Position numbers and translations under genes: made by a program. A model generated the notes under the pieces. That model was not told the origin of the DNA. It saw only the letters and a program-made list of their open reading frames with translations, and made no database searches. From Roseobacter sp. GAI101 (GTDB lineage: Bacteria; Pseudomonadota; Alphaproteobacteria; Rhodobacterales; Rhodobacteraceae), in assembly GCF_000156335.1 (NCBI RefSeq), contig NZ_DS999213.1:1161346-1209344 (forward strand): a DNA stretch of 47,999 nucleotides. The letters run 5' to 3'. Of the stretch, positions 17,723-26,795 are shown one piece after another (the first letter of the stretch is position 1; each line of letters starts with the position of its first letter).

Positions 17723-18009
17723 CGGACAAAAACACCCTTCTGTCGGACGTGCCCTTTATCCCCCGCGGCGTCCGGCTGCATTTCGACAAGGTCCGCGATC
17801 TGTGGGTCCTGCTGGCCCCTGAGCGGACGATCAAACTTGATCCGATCGGTCTTGCGATCCTGCGCGAAATCGACGGCACCAGCACCCTGTCCCAAATCGC
17901 GGAGAACCTGTCGGCGCGCTATAATGCCCCCGTCGGTGAAATCACGTCAGACATATCCGAGTTCATTTCCGGCTTGATGGATCGTCGCATTCTTGAGGTC
18001 CGCGCATGA
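17719..18009 (+). CDS. pqqD: PqqD, PqqA chaperone
   Basis: A 96-residue winged-helix-like protein that binds PqqA and presents it to the radical SAM enzyme PqqE. Family features are FIPRGVRLHFDKVRDLWVLL near the N-terminus, the LDPIGLAILREIDGT block and the final LMDRRILEV. GTG 17719 is chosen since it overlaps the pqqC stop (GTGA) and gives the usual length; a longer frame opens inside pqqC but does not match the family. The stop overlaps pqqE. Confidence 0.94.
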   Translation: MTDKNTLLSDVPFIPRGVRLHFDKVRDLWVLLAPERTIKLDPIGLAILREIDGTSTLSQIAENLSARYNAPVGEITSDISEFISGLMDRRILEVRA

Positions 18010-19088
18010 CTGTCCCCGCCCCCATCGCCATGCTTGCAGAGCTGACGCACCGCTGTCCCCTGTCCTGCCCCTATTGTTCCAATCCGATAGCACTGGCCCA
18101 AAAGGACCGCGAGCTTTCGACCGACGTCTGGTCTGACGTGTTCCGGCAGGCCGCCGATCTGGGCGTGCTGCAACTGCACCTGTCGGGGGGCGAACCGGCT
18201 TCGCGCCGTGATCTGGTTGATCTGGTCAAGGCGGCGCGGGATGCAGGGCTTTATACCAACCTGATCACCTCGGCGATTGGCCTGACCGAACGGCGGCTGC
18301 AGGAACTTGACGCTGCGGGGCTGGACCACATTCAGCTGTCCCTGCAAGGCACTGACGCCGAAATGGCCGACCACATCGGCGGCTATAGCGGCGGGTTCAA
18401 ACGCAAGATGCAGGCCGCCGAATGGATCACGCAGATCGGGTTTCCGCTGACCTTGAACGCGGTCGTCCACCGCAAGAACCTGCACCAGTTACCACGCGCC
18501 ATCGAAATGGCGCTGGACATGAAAGCACGCCGGATCGAGGTTGCCATCGTGCAATTCCACGGTTGGGCGCTGCAGAACCGCGCGGCCCTGATGCCGACAC
18601 GCGCACAGGCTGCCGAGGCAAGCCGGATCGTCGCCGAAGCACGTGTGGCCCACAAGGGCACGCTGGTGATCGATTATGTGCCAGCCGACTATCACAGCGA
18701 CTATCCAAAGCGGTGCATGGGGGGCTGGGGCACGACCGGATTGAACGTGACGCCCGACGGATCGGTCCTGCCTTGCCATGCTGCCGAAACCATCAAGGGA
18801 CTGGCGTTTGACAACGTGCAGGACAAGCCCCTGTCGGACATCTGGTACCAGGGCACCGCGTTCAATGCCTATCGCGGCGAAGACTGGATGCAGGAGCCCT
18901 GCCGGTCCTGTGACCGTCGCAAGCTGGATTTCGGGGGGTGCCGATGCCAGGCCATGGCGATCGCAAATGATCCTGCCGCCACGGACCCGGTGTGCATCAA
19001 ATCACCGTTGCACGCCACGATGAAACAGCTGGCAGACGGCTTTGCAAGCGACGACGATGCTGCGTTGATCCATCGGAAAGGTCCCTGA
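18006..19088 (+). CDS. pqqE: PqqE, radical SAM PqqA cross-linking enzyme
   Basis: A 360-residue radical SAM enzyme that joins Glu and Tyr of PqqA through a carbon-carbon bond. The CxxxCxxC cluster motif is residues 17-24 (CPLSCPYC), followed by the SAM-binding LSGGEP. The C-terminal SPASM domain carries the auxiliary cluster cysteines (CMGGWG, PCHAAE, PCRSCDRR, GGCRCQAMA). ATG overlaps the pqqD stop. It is the last gene of pqqABCDE and ends 3 bases before the convergent histidine kinase gene. No pqqF protease is in the window. Confidence 0.96.
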   Translation: MTVPAPIAMLAELTHRCPLSCPYCSNPIALAQKDRELSTDVWSDVFRQAADLGVLQLHLSGGEPASRRDLVDLVKAARDAGLYTNLITSAIGLTERRLQELDAAGLDHIQLSLQGTDAEMADHIGGYSGGFKRKMQAAEWITQIGFPLTLNAVVHRKNLHQLPRAIEMALDMKARRIEVAIVQFHGWALQNRAALMPTRAQAAEASRIVAEARVAHKGTLVIDYVPADYHSDYPKRCMGGWGTTGLNVTPDGSVLPCHAAETIKGLAFDNVQDKPLSDIWYQGTAFNAYRGEDWMQEPCRSCDRRKLDFGGCRCQAMAIANDPAATDPVCIKSPLHATMKQLADGFASDDDAALIHRKGP

Positions 19089-19091
19089 CCC

Positions 19092-21284
19092 TTAGCGCAG
19101 GTGGGACAGGAACTGGTACAACCGCTCGCGGTCGATCGGTTTGGCAAGCAAGGTGACGTCCAGGGCGTCGCATTCATTCTGTAAATCCTTCCCCCGATTG
19201 GCCGACACCAAGCGCACCGGCAGATTGCCAAAGTCCTTCTTGAGATGTTTCAGCAGCTCGATGCCCGACATGCCGCTGCCCAGCTGGTAATCCAGCACCA
19301 GCGCATCGGGGGCCAGCCGGATTTCCGACAGCAATTGCAATGCGGTTTCGCCGTCGGGCGCATGAATGACATGCGCGTCCCACCCTTCGATCATCATGAT
19401 AAGCGCGTTGGCAAGCTGCAGATCGTTTTCGACAAGAAGAACCACAAGGCCCTTCCTGACCGACGCATTTTCGCCCAAGCGCCCCGCCGTGGAACGCTCT
19501 TGAATTTCGGTGCCATATCGTATCGGCAGATCAAAGGAAAAACAGCTTCCCTTGCCCGGTTCGGACCAAAGGCGCAGCGGGTGGTCAAGGCTCTTGCAGG
19601 CGCGCTCGACAATCGCCAGCCCCAGCCCCAAGCCCGCGTGTGAGGTTCTGGCGTCAAGCCGTTTGAATTCCTGAAACACGACCTGCTGATCTGCCTGCGA
19701 AATGCCGCAGCCCGTATCCCAAACCTCGATCCGGGCCATGCCACCGACGCGCCTGACCCCGACAATGACCCGCCCTTTATCGGTATAGCGGATCGCGTTG
19801 GAAATAAGGTTCTGCACGATGCGCCGCAGATATCCCGGATCGCTGCACACGGTCAGGCCGCACTCGAGGATGCGCAAATCCAGTCCCTTGGCCATCGCGA
19901 CCGGCGTCAGTTCGTCGCGCAGCGGGCGCAGCAGCGCGGACAGACGGACAGGCTTGATGTCAAAGACAGCCTCGTTGGAATCCAGTTTCGAGATATCCAG
20001 CAGCGCCTCGATGATGTGTTCGACGCTGGACAGCGCGGTTTCAGCCTTGTTCGCGATGTTCAGCAGGTCCGTTTCACCGATCTGATCGGCCAGCGACGCC
20101 ACGAAAAGTTTTGCAGCAGACAGTGGCTGCAGCAGATCATGGCTGGCCGCCGCGACAAATCGCGACTTGCTCGCATTCGCCCTTTTCGCCTCGGAAAGCG
20201 CCAGGCCAAGCTCATGGGTCCTGTGTTGCACACGCTTTTCAAGGCGTTCGTTCATCTCGGCCAATGCGCGCACGGATTCGCGTTCAACGGTAACATCCGT
20301 AAAGCTGATCACGAATCCACGGTCCGGCATTTCCTGCCCGAAGACGCTTAGAATTCTGTTCCTCGACCTGGTGACCTCGAATGCGATGGCCGTGCGCCCT
20401 GCCCCGTGTTCCGCCCAGCGTTTCAGCATATCGACATCGAAATCGGCCGAAAATTCCAGCTGGTGTTCCAGACGTTCAAGCAATGTCAGAAAGGGCAACC
20501 GGAGTGCGGATTGGTGCGGCGGCAGATCAAGCAGGCGGTCCATGCGTTTGTTCCAGCCAACCAGCTTTTTCTCGTGATCGAAAATGCAGACGCCCTGGTT
20601 AAGATGGTCCAGCGTGGCCTGAAGTGTCTGCGCTTGCTTGTCGCGCATGCGATCGCGCTCGAGACGCTCCAGCCTGATGATGTTGGTCACATCCGTCTGC
20701 AGGATGACGGTCCCGCCGCGCGCCGTGCGGTGTTCGCTGATCTGCAGCCACCGGTCCTGCGTCAGGCTGACGTTGAACACGACATGGTCATCGCGGTGAC
20801 GTTCGTGGCGGGCTGTCGCCCATGCTTCGGGCGTCATATCCTCTGGCAATGCAAGGAACCGGCTTTGGGAAATCACCGTTACATAGTCGTCAAAGGCCAT
20901 GCCTGCGTGCAGGTTTTTGCTGATATCGCAAAGATCGCGGCAAAAGCGGCTGTTTGACAGAACCAACCTGTCATTGGTGTCGAACAGGGCGAAGCCTTCA
21001 TTGATCGTTTCAATCGCTTCCGTCAGGTTCGCCTGGGCAATTTCAGTCTCAACGTTCGCGGTCGCCAGTTGCGCGTTTGATTTCTGCAAAAGATCAAGCG
21101 TGCGTTCCAGATCCGCGGTGCGTTCGCGCACTTGCACCTCAAGCAGGGCCGCGCGTTCGAACTGGGCATAGGCAATGCCGGAATCCTCGTGTTTCTGTTC
21201 GACCTTGCGCATCAAGGCATGCGCGATCTGCAAGAGCTTCTCGTTTTGCCTTTCGAGGCTGTCAGATGGATTGATCAGCGACAA
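19092..21284 (-). CDS. Hybrid sensor histidine kinase, NahK/ErcS' type
   Basis: A 730-residue kinase. Order: coiled coil (about 40-90), PAS domain (about 90-205, EGFALFDTNDRLVLSNSRF), second PAS (about 222-335, GVCIFDHEKKLVGWNKRMD), another coil, HisKA with phospho-acceptor His382 in ASHDLLQPLSA, ATPase domain (N box NLISNAIRYT, G1 DTGCGIS), and a C-terminal receiver (about 612-730) with acceptor Asp in VLDYQLG. No membrane span, so cytoplasmic. The HDLLQPLSAAKLF block and architecture resemble NahK/ErcS' of P. aeruginosa, which sits near exa/pqq genes there too. The start is TTG 21284 with GGAGA upstream, 3 bases after the FIST stop; the next in-frame Met is residue 25. Confidence 0.9.
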   Translation of the reverse strand: MSLINPSDSLERQNEKLLQIAHALMRKVEQKHEDSGIAYAQFERAALLEVQVRERTADLERTLDLLQKSNAQLATANVETEIAQANLTEAIETINEGFALFDTNDRLVLSNSRFCRDLCDISKNLHAGMAFDDYVTVISQSRFLALPEDMTPEAWATARHERHRDDHVVFNVSLTQDRWLQISEHRTARGGTVILQTDVTNIIRLERLERDRMRDKQAQTLQATLDHLNQGVCIFDHEKKLVGWNKRMDRLLDLPPHQSALRLPFLTLLERLEHQLEFSADFDVDMLKRWAEHGAGRTAIAFEVTRSRNRILSVFGQEMPDRGFVISFTDVTVERESVRALAEMNERLEKRVQHRTHELGLALSEAKRANASKSRFVAAASHDLLQPLSAAKLFVASLADQIGETDLLNIANKAETALSSVEHIIEALLDISKLDSNEAVFDIKPVRLSALLRPLRDELTPVAMAKGLDLRILECGLTVCSDPGYLRRIVQNLISNAIRYTDKGRVIVGVRRVGGMARIEVWDTGCGISQADQQVVFQEFKRLDARTSHAGLGLGLAIVERACKSLDHPLRLWSEPGKGSCFSFDLPIRYGTEIQERSTAGRLGENASVRKGLVVLLVENDLQLANALIMMIEGWDAHVIHAPDGETALQLLSEIRLAPDALVLDYQLGSGMSGIELLKHLKKDFGNLPVRLVSANRGKDLQNECDALDVTLLAKPIDRERLYQFLSHLR

Positions 21285-21287
21285 GGT

Positions 21288-22466
21288 TCAGTCTCCGTCA
21301 GGATCGGCATAGATCGCGACACCGGTCATGGTGTGGTTGACGTGAAGTGCGCCGATCTGTTCACCGTAGGTCGAAAACCCGAATACCCTGTGTCTGGCCA
21401 GAATATCCGAAACCTGATGGGATATCTGCGTCTGCTCGGCCTCCATGCGCCTGAGGATGCAATCGCACGCGAAGATGTCGCTGGGTGCGCCGTTTTCGCT
21501 CAGCTTGACCATTTCGCTTTCAAGATGCTCCACCATGTTTTTGGGCTGCGCAACCGTCAGCACCATGCCTTCGTCGATTGCAGAGAAGAAAACAAGTTCG
21601 CCGCTTTCGTTGACCTGCTGGATGGCGCGCACGTGGTGGCCGCCGCCGATGCGCACGACCACAGGGTGCGAGGCAAAGGTGAACTGGTTGACCTGATCGG
21701 GGTCCTTGCCCACGATCCGTGCGTATTCCTTAACCGCCGGTTCGCCGTTGATCGATTTGACAATACGGCGTGCCGGGTCCGCGCTGGTCACCACCATCTG
21801 CCTGTCAGTGGGGACCAGATGATCAAAACTGAAGACCCGCACGCGGTGGTCTGTCTGGATAAGGGACAGCACAGCGGCATTTTCGCAGACCCGCCCGTTC
21901 AGGGACACCAATGTGCGCCCGAAATGCGCACCATCCCCCGCAGAACCGCCAAAAATCGGAAGGTCGCGCAGCGCGGGCGAAATCGCGGCCGTCAAAATGT
22001 CTTCACGCAGCGAAAGGCCGTCAACGACCAAAAACGCAAAGCCCCGTTGTTTGTCCGGATTCTCGCTCTGGATCGCCAACCGGTCCAGCGCGATCCGGTC
22101 AACCACAGCCTGCGAACTTTCGCCCTGCAAATCCTCGATCAGAATTGATTTGCTGGCATAGTGCGCCGATGGAAATCCGATGGCGATGATCATGCCTTCC
22201 TCGAACCCGGACTGACCGATTTCGCCCGCCGTGGTGCAGGCGATCACGTCCGTATCCGGAAACTGTTCCTGTGCCTCGCGGGTGATCTTTGCAAAATCGG
22301 CGTCCGTGGTGACGAACAGGGCAACCAGCGCCAAAGGCTGGTGCGCGATCTGCTTCCTAAGCCTGGCAACCGGATTGGGTACCTCATGCGGTACTTGCCC
22401 CCTGCACAAGGTCGAAGACGGAGTGCTCTTGGCCCCCGCCACTTCTGGCTCGCAAATTTCCGTCAA
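21288..22466 (-). CDS. FIST-domain sensor protein, NosP-like
   Basis: A 392-residue cytoplasmic protein with FIST N and C domains: LALVALFVTTDADFAKITRE, then VIACTTAGEIGQSGFEEG, GGSAGDGAHF (the Gly-rich N-FIST motif), and a C-terminal half ending with FSTYGEQIGALHVNHTMTGV. FIST proteins are small-ligand sensors; in P. aeruginosa the FIST protein encoded beside NahK, NosP, binds haem and senses nitric oxide. Here it sits immediately before the NahK-like kinase, so the same pairing is inferred. Start TTG 22466 is preceded by GGGAGA; an ATG alternative is absent nearby. Haem binding is not visible from motifs. Confidence 0.85.
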   Translation of the reverse strand: MTEICEPEVAGAKSTPSSTLCRGQVPHEVPNPVARLRKQIAHQPLALVALFVTTDADFAKITREAQEQFPDTDVIACTTAGEIGQSGFEEGMIIAIGFPSAHYASKSILIEDLQGESSQAVVDRIALDRLAIQSENPDKQRGFAFLVVDGLSLREDILTAAISPALRDLPIFGGSAGDGAHFGRTLVSLNGRVCENAAVLSLIQTDHRVRVFSFDHLVPTDRQMVVTSADPARRIVKSINGEPAVKEYARIVGKDPDQVNQFTFASHPVVVRIGGGHHVRAIQQVNESGELVFFSAIDEGMVLTVAQPKNMVEHLESEMVKLSENGAPSDIFACDCILRRMEAEQTQISHQVSDILARHRVFGFSTYGEQIGALHVNHTMTGVAIYADPDGD

Positions 22467-22501
22467 ATCTCTAAGTCTCCCTGTCGCACAGGATACTCGG
22501 C

Positions 22502-23203
22502 TTACTCTTCGCTTGCCAACACTTTCGAGAATTTTGCCTCATGCGCGACCAACACGGCCTGGGTCCGGCTTTGGACACCAAGTTTGCGCATGATCGCCGT
22601 CACATGGGCCTTAACGGTCGTTTCGGCGATCGACAGCTCAAAGGCGATCTGCTTGTTCAGCTTGCCCTCGCAGATCAGCTGAAGAATGCGGTATTGCTGA
22701 TTTGTAAGCGACGCCAGCCGCGCGAGATTTGCATCGCTGCCATCCGGCTCGCGGCCATCGACATAACCGGACGGCGTGAAAATGCCCCCCGCTTTGACCC
22801 GTGCCAGCGCGTCCTTGAACACCAGACGTTGGCTGTGCTTGGGCACGAAACCCGATGCACCCGCGTTGATTGCAGCGTTTATGATCGCGTTATCCGTCAT
22901 CGACGACACGATAATCACCGGCGATCCGGGGGCGTGGCGCTTGAGGCGCAAAAACCCGTCAAGGCCGCTGACATCCGGCAAATTCAGATCCAGCAGGATC
23001 AATTCCGGTGCCATGGCCCCCTCTAGCAGCTCCAACGCCGCTTCCAGACAGTCTGCCGTCAGAACCTCGGAAAACTGTGCGACAGACCGCAGTGTCAGTT
23101 CGAGCGCGTCACAGAAAAGCGGATGATCGTCGATGACCAGCGCCCAGTTTCCGGTGGGCGACGGGGCTTGATGTTCATCTGGAAGGATATTGTGAGGTGT
23201 CAT
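22502..23203 (-). CDS. LuxR-family response regulator, AgmR/ErbR-like
   Basis: A 233-residue two-domain regulator. The receiver domain (about 20-140) has acidic pocket Asp25-Asp26 and acceptor Asp72 (ILLDLNLPDVSG); the C-terminal LuxR HTH (about 165-225) contains LTNQQYRILQLICEGKLNKQ and AETTVKAHVTAIMRKLGV. It resembles AgmR/ErbR/ExaE, the activators of PQQ-dependent ethanol oxidation. It is the first gene of a three-gene unit with the FIST protein (35-base gap) and the hybrid kinase, and lies directly after the dehydrogenase terminator, so it should control the surrounding alcohol-oxidation genes. Confidence 0.9.
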   Translation of the reverse strand: MTPHNILPDEHQAPSPTGNWALVIDDHPLFCDALELTLRSVAQFSEVLTADCLEAALELLEGAMAPELILLDLNLPDVSGLDGFLRLKRHAPGSPVIIVSSMTDNAIINAAINAGASGFVPKHSQRLVFKDALARVKAGGIFTPSGYVDGREPDGSDANLARLASLTNQQYRILQLICEGKLNKQIAFELSIAETTVKAHVTAIMRKLGVQSRTQAVLVAHEAKFSKVLASEE

Positions 23204-23267
23204 TTCTACAGATTAGCGTGATCCGGTCACCACGTCTCTTGTATAAAAGTCTTAGACCCCTTCAGGC

Positions 23268-23299
23268 AAAAAAAATGCGCCCCTGCGTCGGGGCGCATT
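23268..23299 (-). terminator. Intrinsic terminator of the alcohol dehydrogenase gene
   Basis: On the minus strand AATGCGCCCC pairs perfectly with GGGGCGCATT (10 base pairs, 6-base loop), followed by a run of 8 T (two of them in the stem). It lies 23 bases past the dehydrogenase stop and separates it from the response regulator gene. Confidence 0.92.
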
Positions 23300-23321
23300 C
23301 CGGTTTCACGTCTGCAAAGCG

Positions 23322-25085
23322 TTACTTGGATGCAAGTTGCTGTGGCAGGCGGAATGTCCAAAGCGTGCCACCCTGGTTGAGGTAGCTGACCGTCTTGGCC
23401 ACTTCACCACCCCAAAGCGGAACCGCGCCGCCCCATCCGGAAATCACGGTGACATATTGTTCGCCGTCCTGTTCCCAGGTGATCGGCTGGCCCACGATGC
23501 CGGAGCCTGTCTGGAACGACCACAGCTCTTCGCCAGTCTCATCGTCAAAGGCAATGAACTTGCCCTCGGGCGTACCGGTGAACACCAGACCACCTGCGGT
23601 TGTCATGACGCCTGCCCAAAGTGGGGCATCGTTCATGTATTCCCACTTGGTTTCGCCCGTATCTGGGTCGATGGCCTTCAGGCTGCCGATATGGTCTTCG
23701 TAGTTCGGCTTGATCGTAAAGCCTGAGCCAAGGTACGCGGCACCTTTCTTGTAGGTGATGGGTTCATTCCAGATGTCCATGCCCCATTCGTTGGACGGCA
23801 CATAGAACAGGCCGGTCTTGGGCGAATGCGCCATCGGCATCCAGTTCTTGCCACCCAGGAATGACGGCGATGCAAAGACGACTTCACCTTTCTTGCCATC
23901 CGCCGCAGCGGACGGATCGCCCGGACGGCCTTCTTCGATAAAGATCGGGCGGCCCGTGTCATCAATGCCCGAAGCCCAGCTGATGTCCTTGACGAAAGGA
24001 ACTGCCGAGACGTATTTGCCGTCTTCGCGGTTCAGAACATAGAAGAACCCGTTCCGGTCGGCCGTTGCAAAACGCTTGTTGCCTGTGCGGTCCTCATAGG
24101 CGACGACCTCGTTCACACCGTCATAGTCCCAGCCTTCGCGGGGCGTAGTCTGGAAGTGCCACTTGATCTCGCCCGTTGCGGGATCAATGCCGACCCGTGA
24201 CGCCGCATAAAGGTTGTCACCGGCGTTGCCTTCGACAGGGGTGCCCGCATTGCGCAGGTGGCTGTTCCAGGGGGCGGGGTTGCCCGCACCAAACACCAGC
24301 GTGTCGGTGTCGATGTCATACGATCCCCCCAGCCACGTCGCGCCGCCGCCGGTTTTCCACATGTCGCCGGGCCATGTTGCGTTCAACGTGCCGGTCATGG
24401 TGGATTCAGCACCGTTGAGCGTTCCCATGTGACCTTCGATCATCGGCCGCGTCCAGATCGTTTCACCGGTTTCGGCATCGCGTGCCTGTACTTCACCAAC
24501 GATCCCGAATTCACCACCCGAGTTGCCGGTGATGACCATGCCTTTGACGATCAGAGGGGCCGCGGTATAGCTGTAGCCTGCCTTGTAATCGGCGATCTTC
24601 TTGTTCCAGACGACATCCCCCGTCTTGCCGTTCAAGGCGACGATGCGGGCGTCAAGCGTGCCGAAATAGACGTTGTCGCCATAGATCGCCGCACCGCGGT
24701 TAACCACGTCACAGCAGGGCAGAATACCTTCGGGCAGACGCGCATCATATTGCCAGATCTCCTGGCCGGTTTTCACGTCGATCGCATAAATCCGCGAATA
24801 GGATCCGGTAATGTACATGATCCCGTCATGCACCAGCGGTTGTGTTTCCTGACCGCGCTGCTTTTCGCCTCCCAACGAAAAGGCCCATGCCGGAACAAGG
24901 TTTTTCACGTTTTCCTTGTTCAGGATGTCCAGCGGTGAAAAGCGTTGCAGGTGACGCCCCATGCCGTTGGTCAACACATCGCCGGTCGACGCGGTATCGT
25001 TCGCCAGATCGGCTTCCGTCACCTGCGCCGTTGCTAGGCTTGCGGTCATCATGGATGCCGTCAATGCCAATATAAATCTGTTCAT
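23322..25085 (-). CDS. PQQ-dependent alcohol dehydrogenase, lanthanide-type signature
   Basis: A 587-residue periplasmic quinoprotein of the methanol/ethanol dehydrogenase family, oxidising primary alcohols and passing electrons to cytochrome c. Signal peptide 1-20 (cut after LATA). An eight-bladed propeller with W-motifs (VWNKKI, IKWHFQ, TKWEYM, LWSFQT). The PQQ-contacting vicinal disulfide is Cys124-Cys125 in [12 protein letters not shown], the ExaA-like form. Metal ligands are Glu192 (GGEFG) and Asn269 (GAGNPAPWN). The catalytic base is Asp320, and Asp322 follows in GWDYDGVNE; the second Asp is the hallmark of lanthanide-dependent XoxF, ExaF and PedH. No C-terminal cytochrome domain. A strong ribosome site (GGGAGGTAAC) precedes the ATG. 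Preferred alcohol and metal are inferred, not shown. Confidence 0.92.
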   Translation of the reverse strand: MNRFILALTASMMTASLATAQVTEADLANDTASTGDVLTNGMGRHLQRFSPLDILNKENVKNLVPAWAFSLGGEKQRGQETQPLVHDGIMYITGSYSRIYAIDVKTGQEIWQYDARLPEGILPCCDVVNRGAAIYGDNVYFGTLDARIVALNGKTGDVVWNKKIADYKAGYSYTAAPLIVKGMVITGNSGGEFGIVGEVQARDAETGETIWTRPMIEGHMGTLNGAESTMTGTLNATWPGDMWKTGGGATWLGGSYDIDTDTLVFGAGNPAPWNSHLRNAGTPVEGNAGDNLYAASRVGIDPATGEIKWHFQTTPREGWDYDGVNEVVAYEDRTGNKRFATADRNGFFYVLNREDGKYVSAVPFVKDISWASGIDDTGRPIFIEEGRPGDPSAAADGKKGEVVFASPSFLGGKNWMPMAHSPKTGLFYVPSNEWGMDIWNEPITYKKGAAYLGSGFTIKPNYEDHIGSLKAIDPDTGETKWEYMNDAPLWAGVMTTAGGLVFTGTPEGKFIAFDDETGEELWSFQTGSGIVGQPITWEQDGEQYVTVISGWGGAVPLWGGEVAKTVSYLNQGGTLWTFRLPQQLASK

Positions 25086-25408
25086 ATTGTTACCTCCCTT
25101 GGTGTTCCGATGATGGTCGCACAGCAGGAAACGGCGCAGACCAATCCGCGATTAGTATTCGCGCAATCCTGCTTGGGGGATATTGAACAATGGTCGTATG
25201 TCAGCCGGCCCACCCGCCCCGCGTCACGATCCGCAGACCGCACACGGGTACGATACCCGCAACGGGTCGCGCTGATACCTTCAGAAAAGTCGGGTTTTCG
25301 GGGATGGTCTGTGCACGCAACACCCGTCCGAAAACCACGCCGGCAAGCGGTGATCGCAGCCGTTAATCATGGGACGAGGATCGCCGATTAAGCCAAGCTG
25401 CAGCCGCC
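25086..25408. promoter_or_regulatory. Upstream region of the alcohol dehydrogenase gene
   Basis: The 323 bases between the Sel1-protein stop and the dehydrogenase start contain no gene. Two copies of a TGGTCG-type motif are visible on the plus strand: ATGGTCGTAT at 25190-25199 (about 105 bases upstream of the start) and ATGGTCGCAC at 25113-25122 (about 28 bases upstream). A clear sigma-70 promoter is not obvious, as expected for an activator-dependent promoter. Confidence 0.5.
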
Positions 25409-25945
25409 TCAGAACAGGGGCGCGTATTTCCAATCATCCGCATCCGGGGTGACTTCATCCAGATCGTACCCGGCCCCTTGTAGCCGTTTGGCAATCTCGA
25501 GGCCCTCGGCGGCAGCCGTGTCGATATAACGGCGTCCAAGCACATCATTCTGCGCAACCCCGTGCCCGCGCATCAGGTCAAGACCGTAGTTGAACTTGCC
25601 CACGGGATCCCCCGCCTCTGCCGCGCGCCGGTCCCATGCTGCGGCGGCATCAGGGTTGTATTCGCCCCCCAGACCATTGTTGTCGAGCTGGCTCATCCAC
25701 GTCATCGCACCTGTGTATCCGTCACGCGCGCAGGCTTCGAAAATCGCGCGGGCGGTGGCGTGATCACCGGATTTGGTCATCATGTATCCACTGGCGCAGA
25801 TCGTCATATCTGTCTGGCCGCGCCGAACCTTGTCGATCTGCGATTGCCAGGTCATTTCGTCGGGGTTGAGCTGGCCAAGCGGAATGGCGTCCTCGGCGTG
25901 GACAGGAACGGCAAGCAGGATAAGCATAAGGGTCAAATGTTTCAT
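25409..25945 (-). CDS. Secreted Sel1-repeat protein
   Basis: A 178-residue periplasmic protein with signal peptide 1-17 (cut after PVHA). Residues about 60-160 hold Sel1-like helical repeats (ARAIFEACARDGYTGAM, AAAWDRRAAEAGDPVGKFNY, GRRYIDTAAAEGLEIAK). Such repeats scaffold protein contacts. It lies between the accessory ABC operon and the dehydrogenase, all on the same strand, so a role in the quinoprotein system is likely, but nothing specific is visible. A TAAAAT stretch lies just upstream of the start, and ATGGTCGTAG at 25988-25997 about 45 bases upstream. Confidence 0.82.
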   Translation of the reverse strand: MKHLTLMLILLAVPVHAEDAIPLGQLNPDEMTWQSQIDKVRRGQTDMTICASGYMMTKSGDHATARAIFEACARDGYTGAMTWMSQLDNNGLGGEYNPDAAAAWDRRAAEAGDPVGKFNYGLDLMRGHGVAQNDVLGRRYIDTAAAEGLEIAKRLQGAGYDLDEVTPDADDWKYAPLF

Positions 25946-26003
25946 AATGGCATTTTAGCATGAATTGCGCAGCAATGCAGCACTGCCATGGTCGTAGATG
26001 GTG

Positions 26004-26795
26004 TCACCCCTTGCGACCGGGCCGCCCACGCGCCGGGTCATAGCCCCAGACGGCACAGCCAATGAAAACTGCGGCCGCCAGTACGGTCCACGCCAGCGCC
26101 GTCAGGTTCACCTGCCCGTATAGCGCAAAGCGGATCAATTCGACGGCATGGGTGAACGGGTTTAGCGCACAGATGGCGTGCAAAAGCTCGGAGCTTTCTG
26201 CCATTTTCCACAGCGGATAGAGCGCGGAGGACAAAAAGAACATCGGGAAGATCACAAAATTCATCACGCCCGCGAAGTTCTCAAGCTGCTTGACGAAGCT
26301 TGACAGCAGCAGGCCCAAAGCGCCCAGCATGAGCCCCGCGATCAAAAGGGCGGGCAACACGGTCAGGTAACCGACGGCGGGTGCCGTGACGCCAAACCCG
26401 GCGGCAATGGCCAGAAACGCATAGGCCTGCAGAATCGAGATTGCCGTCGATCCCGCCAGCTTGCAGACCAGCAGCCACCAGCGCGGCAGCGGGCTGTTCA
26501 GCAGCAGTTTCATAGACCCCATCTCGCGGTCATAGACCAGACTAAGCGAGGATTGCATGCCGTTGAACAGCAAGATCATGCCGCACAGACCAGGCACGAT
26601 GTAGGTCTCGTATGTGATGTAGGTCTCGTAGGGGGCGATGATGCTGATGCCAAGCGCCGCGCGGAATCCGGCGGCGAAGACCAGCAACCAGACCAGCGGA
26701 CGCACAAGCGCCGCGATGAACCGCTCGCGTTGATGCACAAAGCGTAACGCCTCGCGCAGGACAATGGCATAGAGCGAAACAAGATAAGGTTTCAT
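26004..26795 (-). CDS. ABC-2 type permease of the quinoprotein-associated transporter (PedC-like)
   Basis: A 263-residue inner-membrane permease with six predicted spans (for example LVWLLVFAAGFRAALG, AISILQAYAFLAIAAGFGVT, VLPALLIAGLMLGALGLLL). Together with the ATPase at 26792-27508 it forms an ABC-2 transporter regularly found beside PQQ-dependent alcohol dehydrogenases (the PedC-type permease of the phenylethanol locus). Direction and cargo are not established. The start overlaps the ATPase stop by 4 bases. Confidence 0.9.
   Translation of the reverse strand: MKPYLVSLYAIVLREALRFVHQRERFIAALVRPLVWLLVFAAGFRAALGISIIAPYETYITYETYIVPGLCGMILLFNGMQSSLSLVYDREMGSMKLLLNSPLPRWWLLVCKLAGSTAISILQAYAFLAIAAGFGVTAPAVGYLTVLPALLIAGLMLGALGLLLSSFVKQLENFAGVMNFVIFPMFFLSSALYPLWKMAESSELLHAICALNPFTHAVELIRFALYGQVNLTALAWTVLAAAVFIGCAVWGYDPARGRPGRKG

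Noticed and set aside
23322..25085. MxaF-type methanol dehydrogenase
   Set aside because: The position after the catalytic Asp is Tyr-Asp instead of the MxaF Ala type, no small subunit gene mxaI is present, and the disulfide block is ExaA-like.
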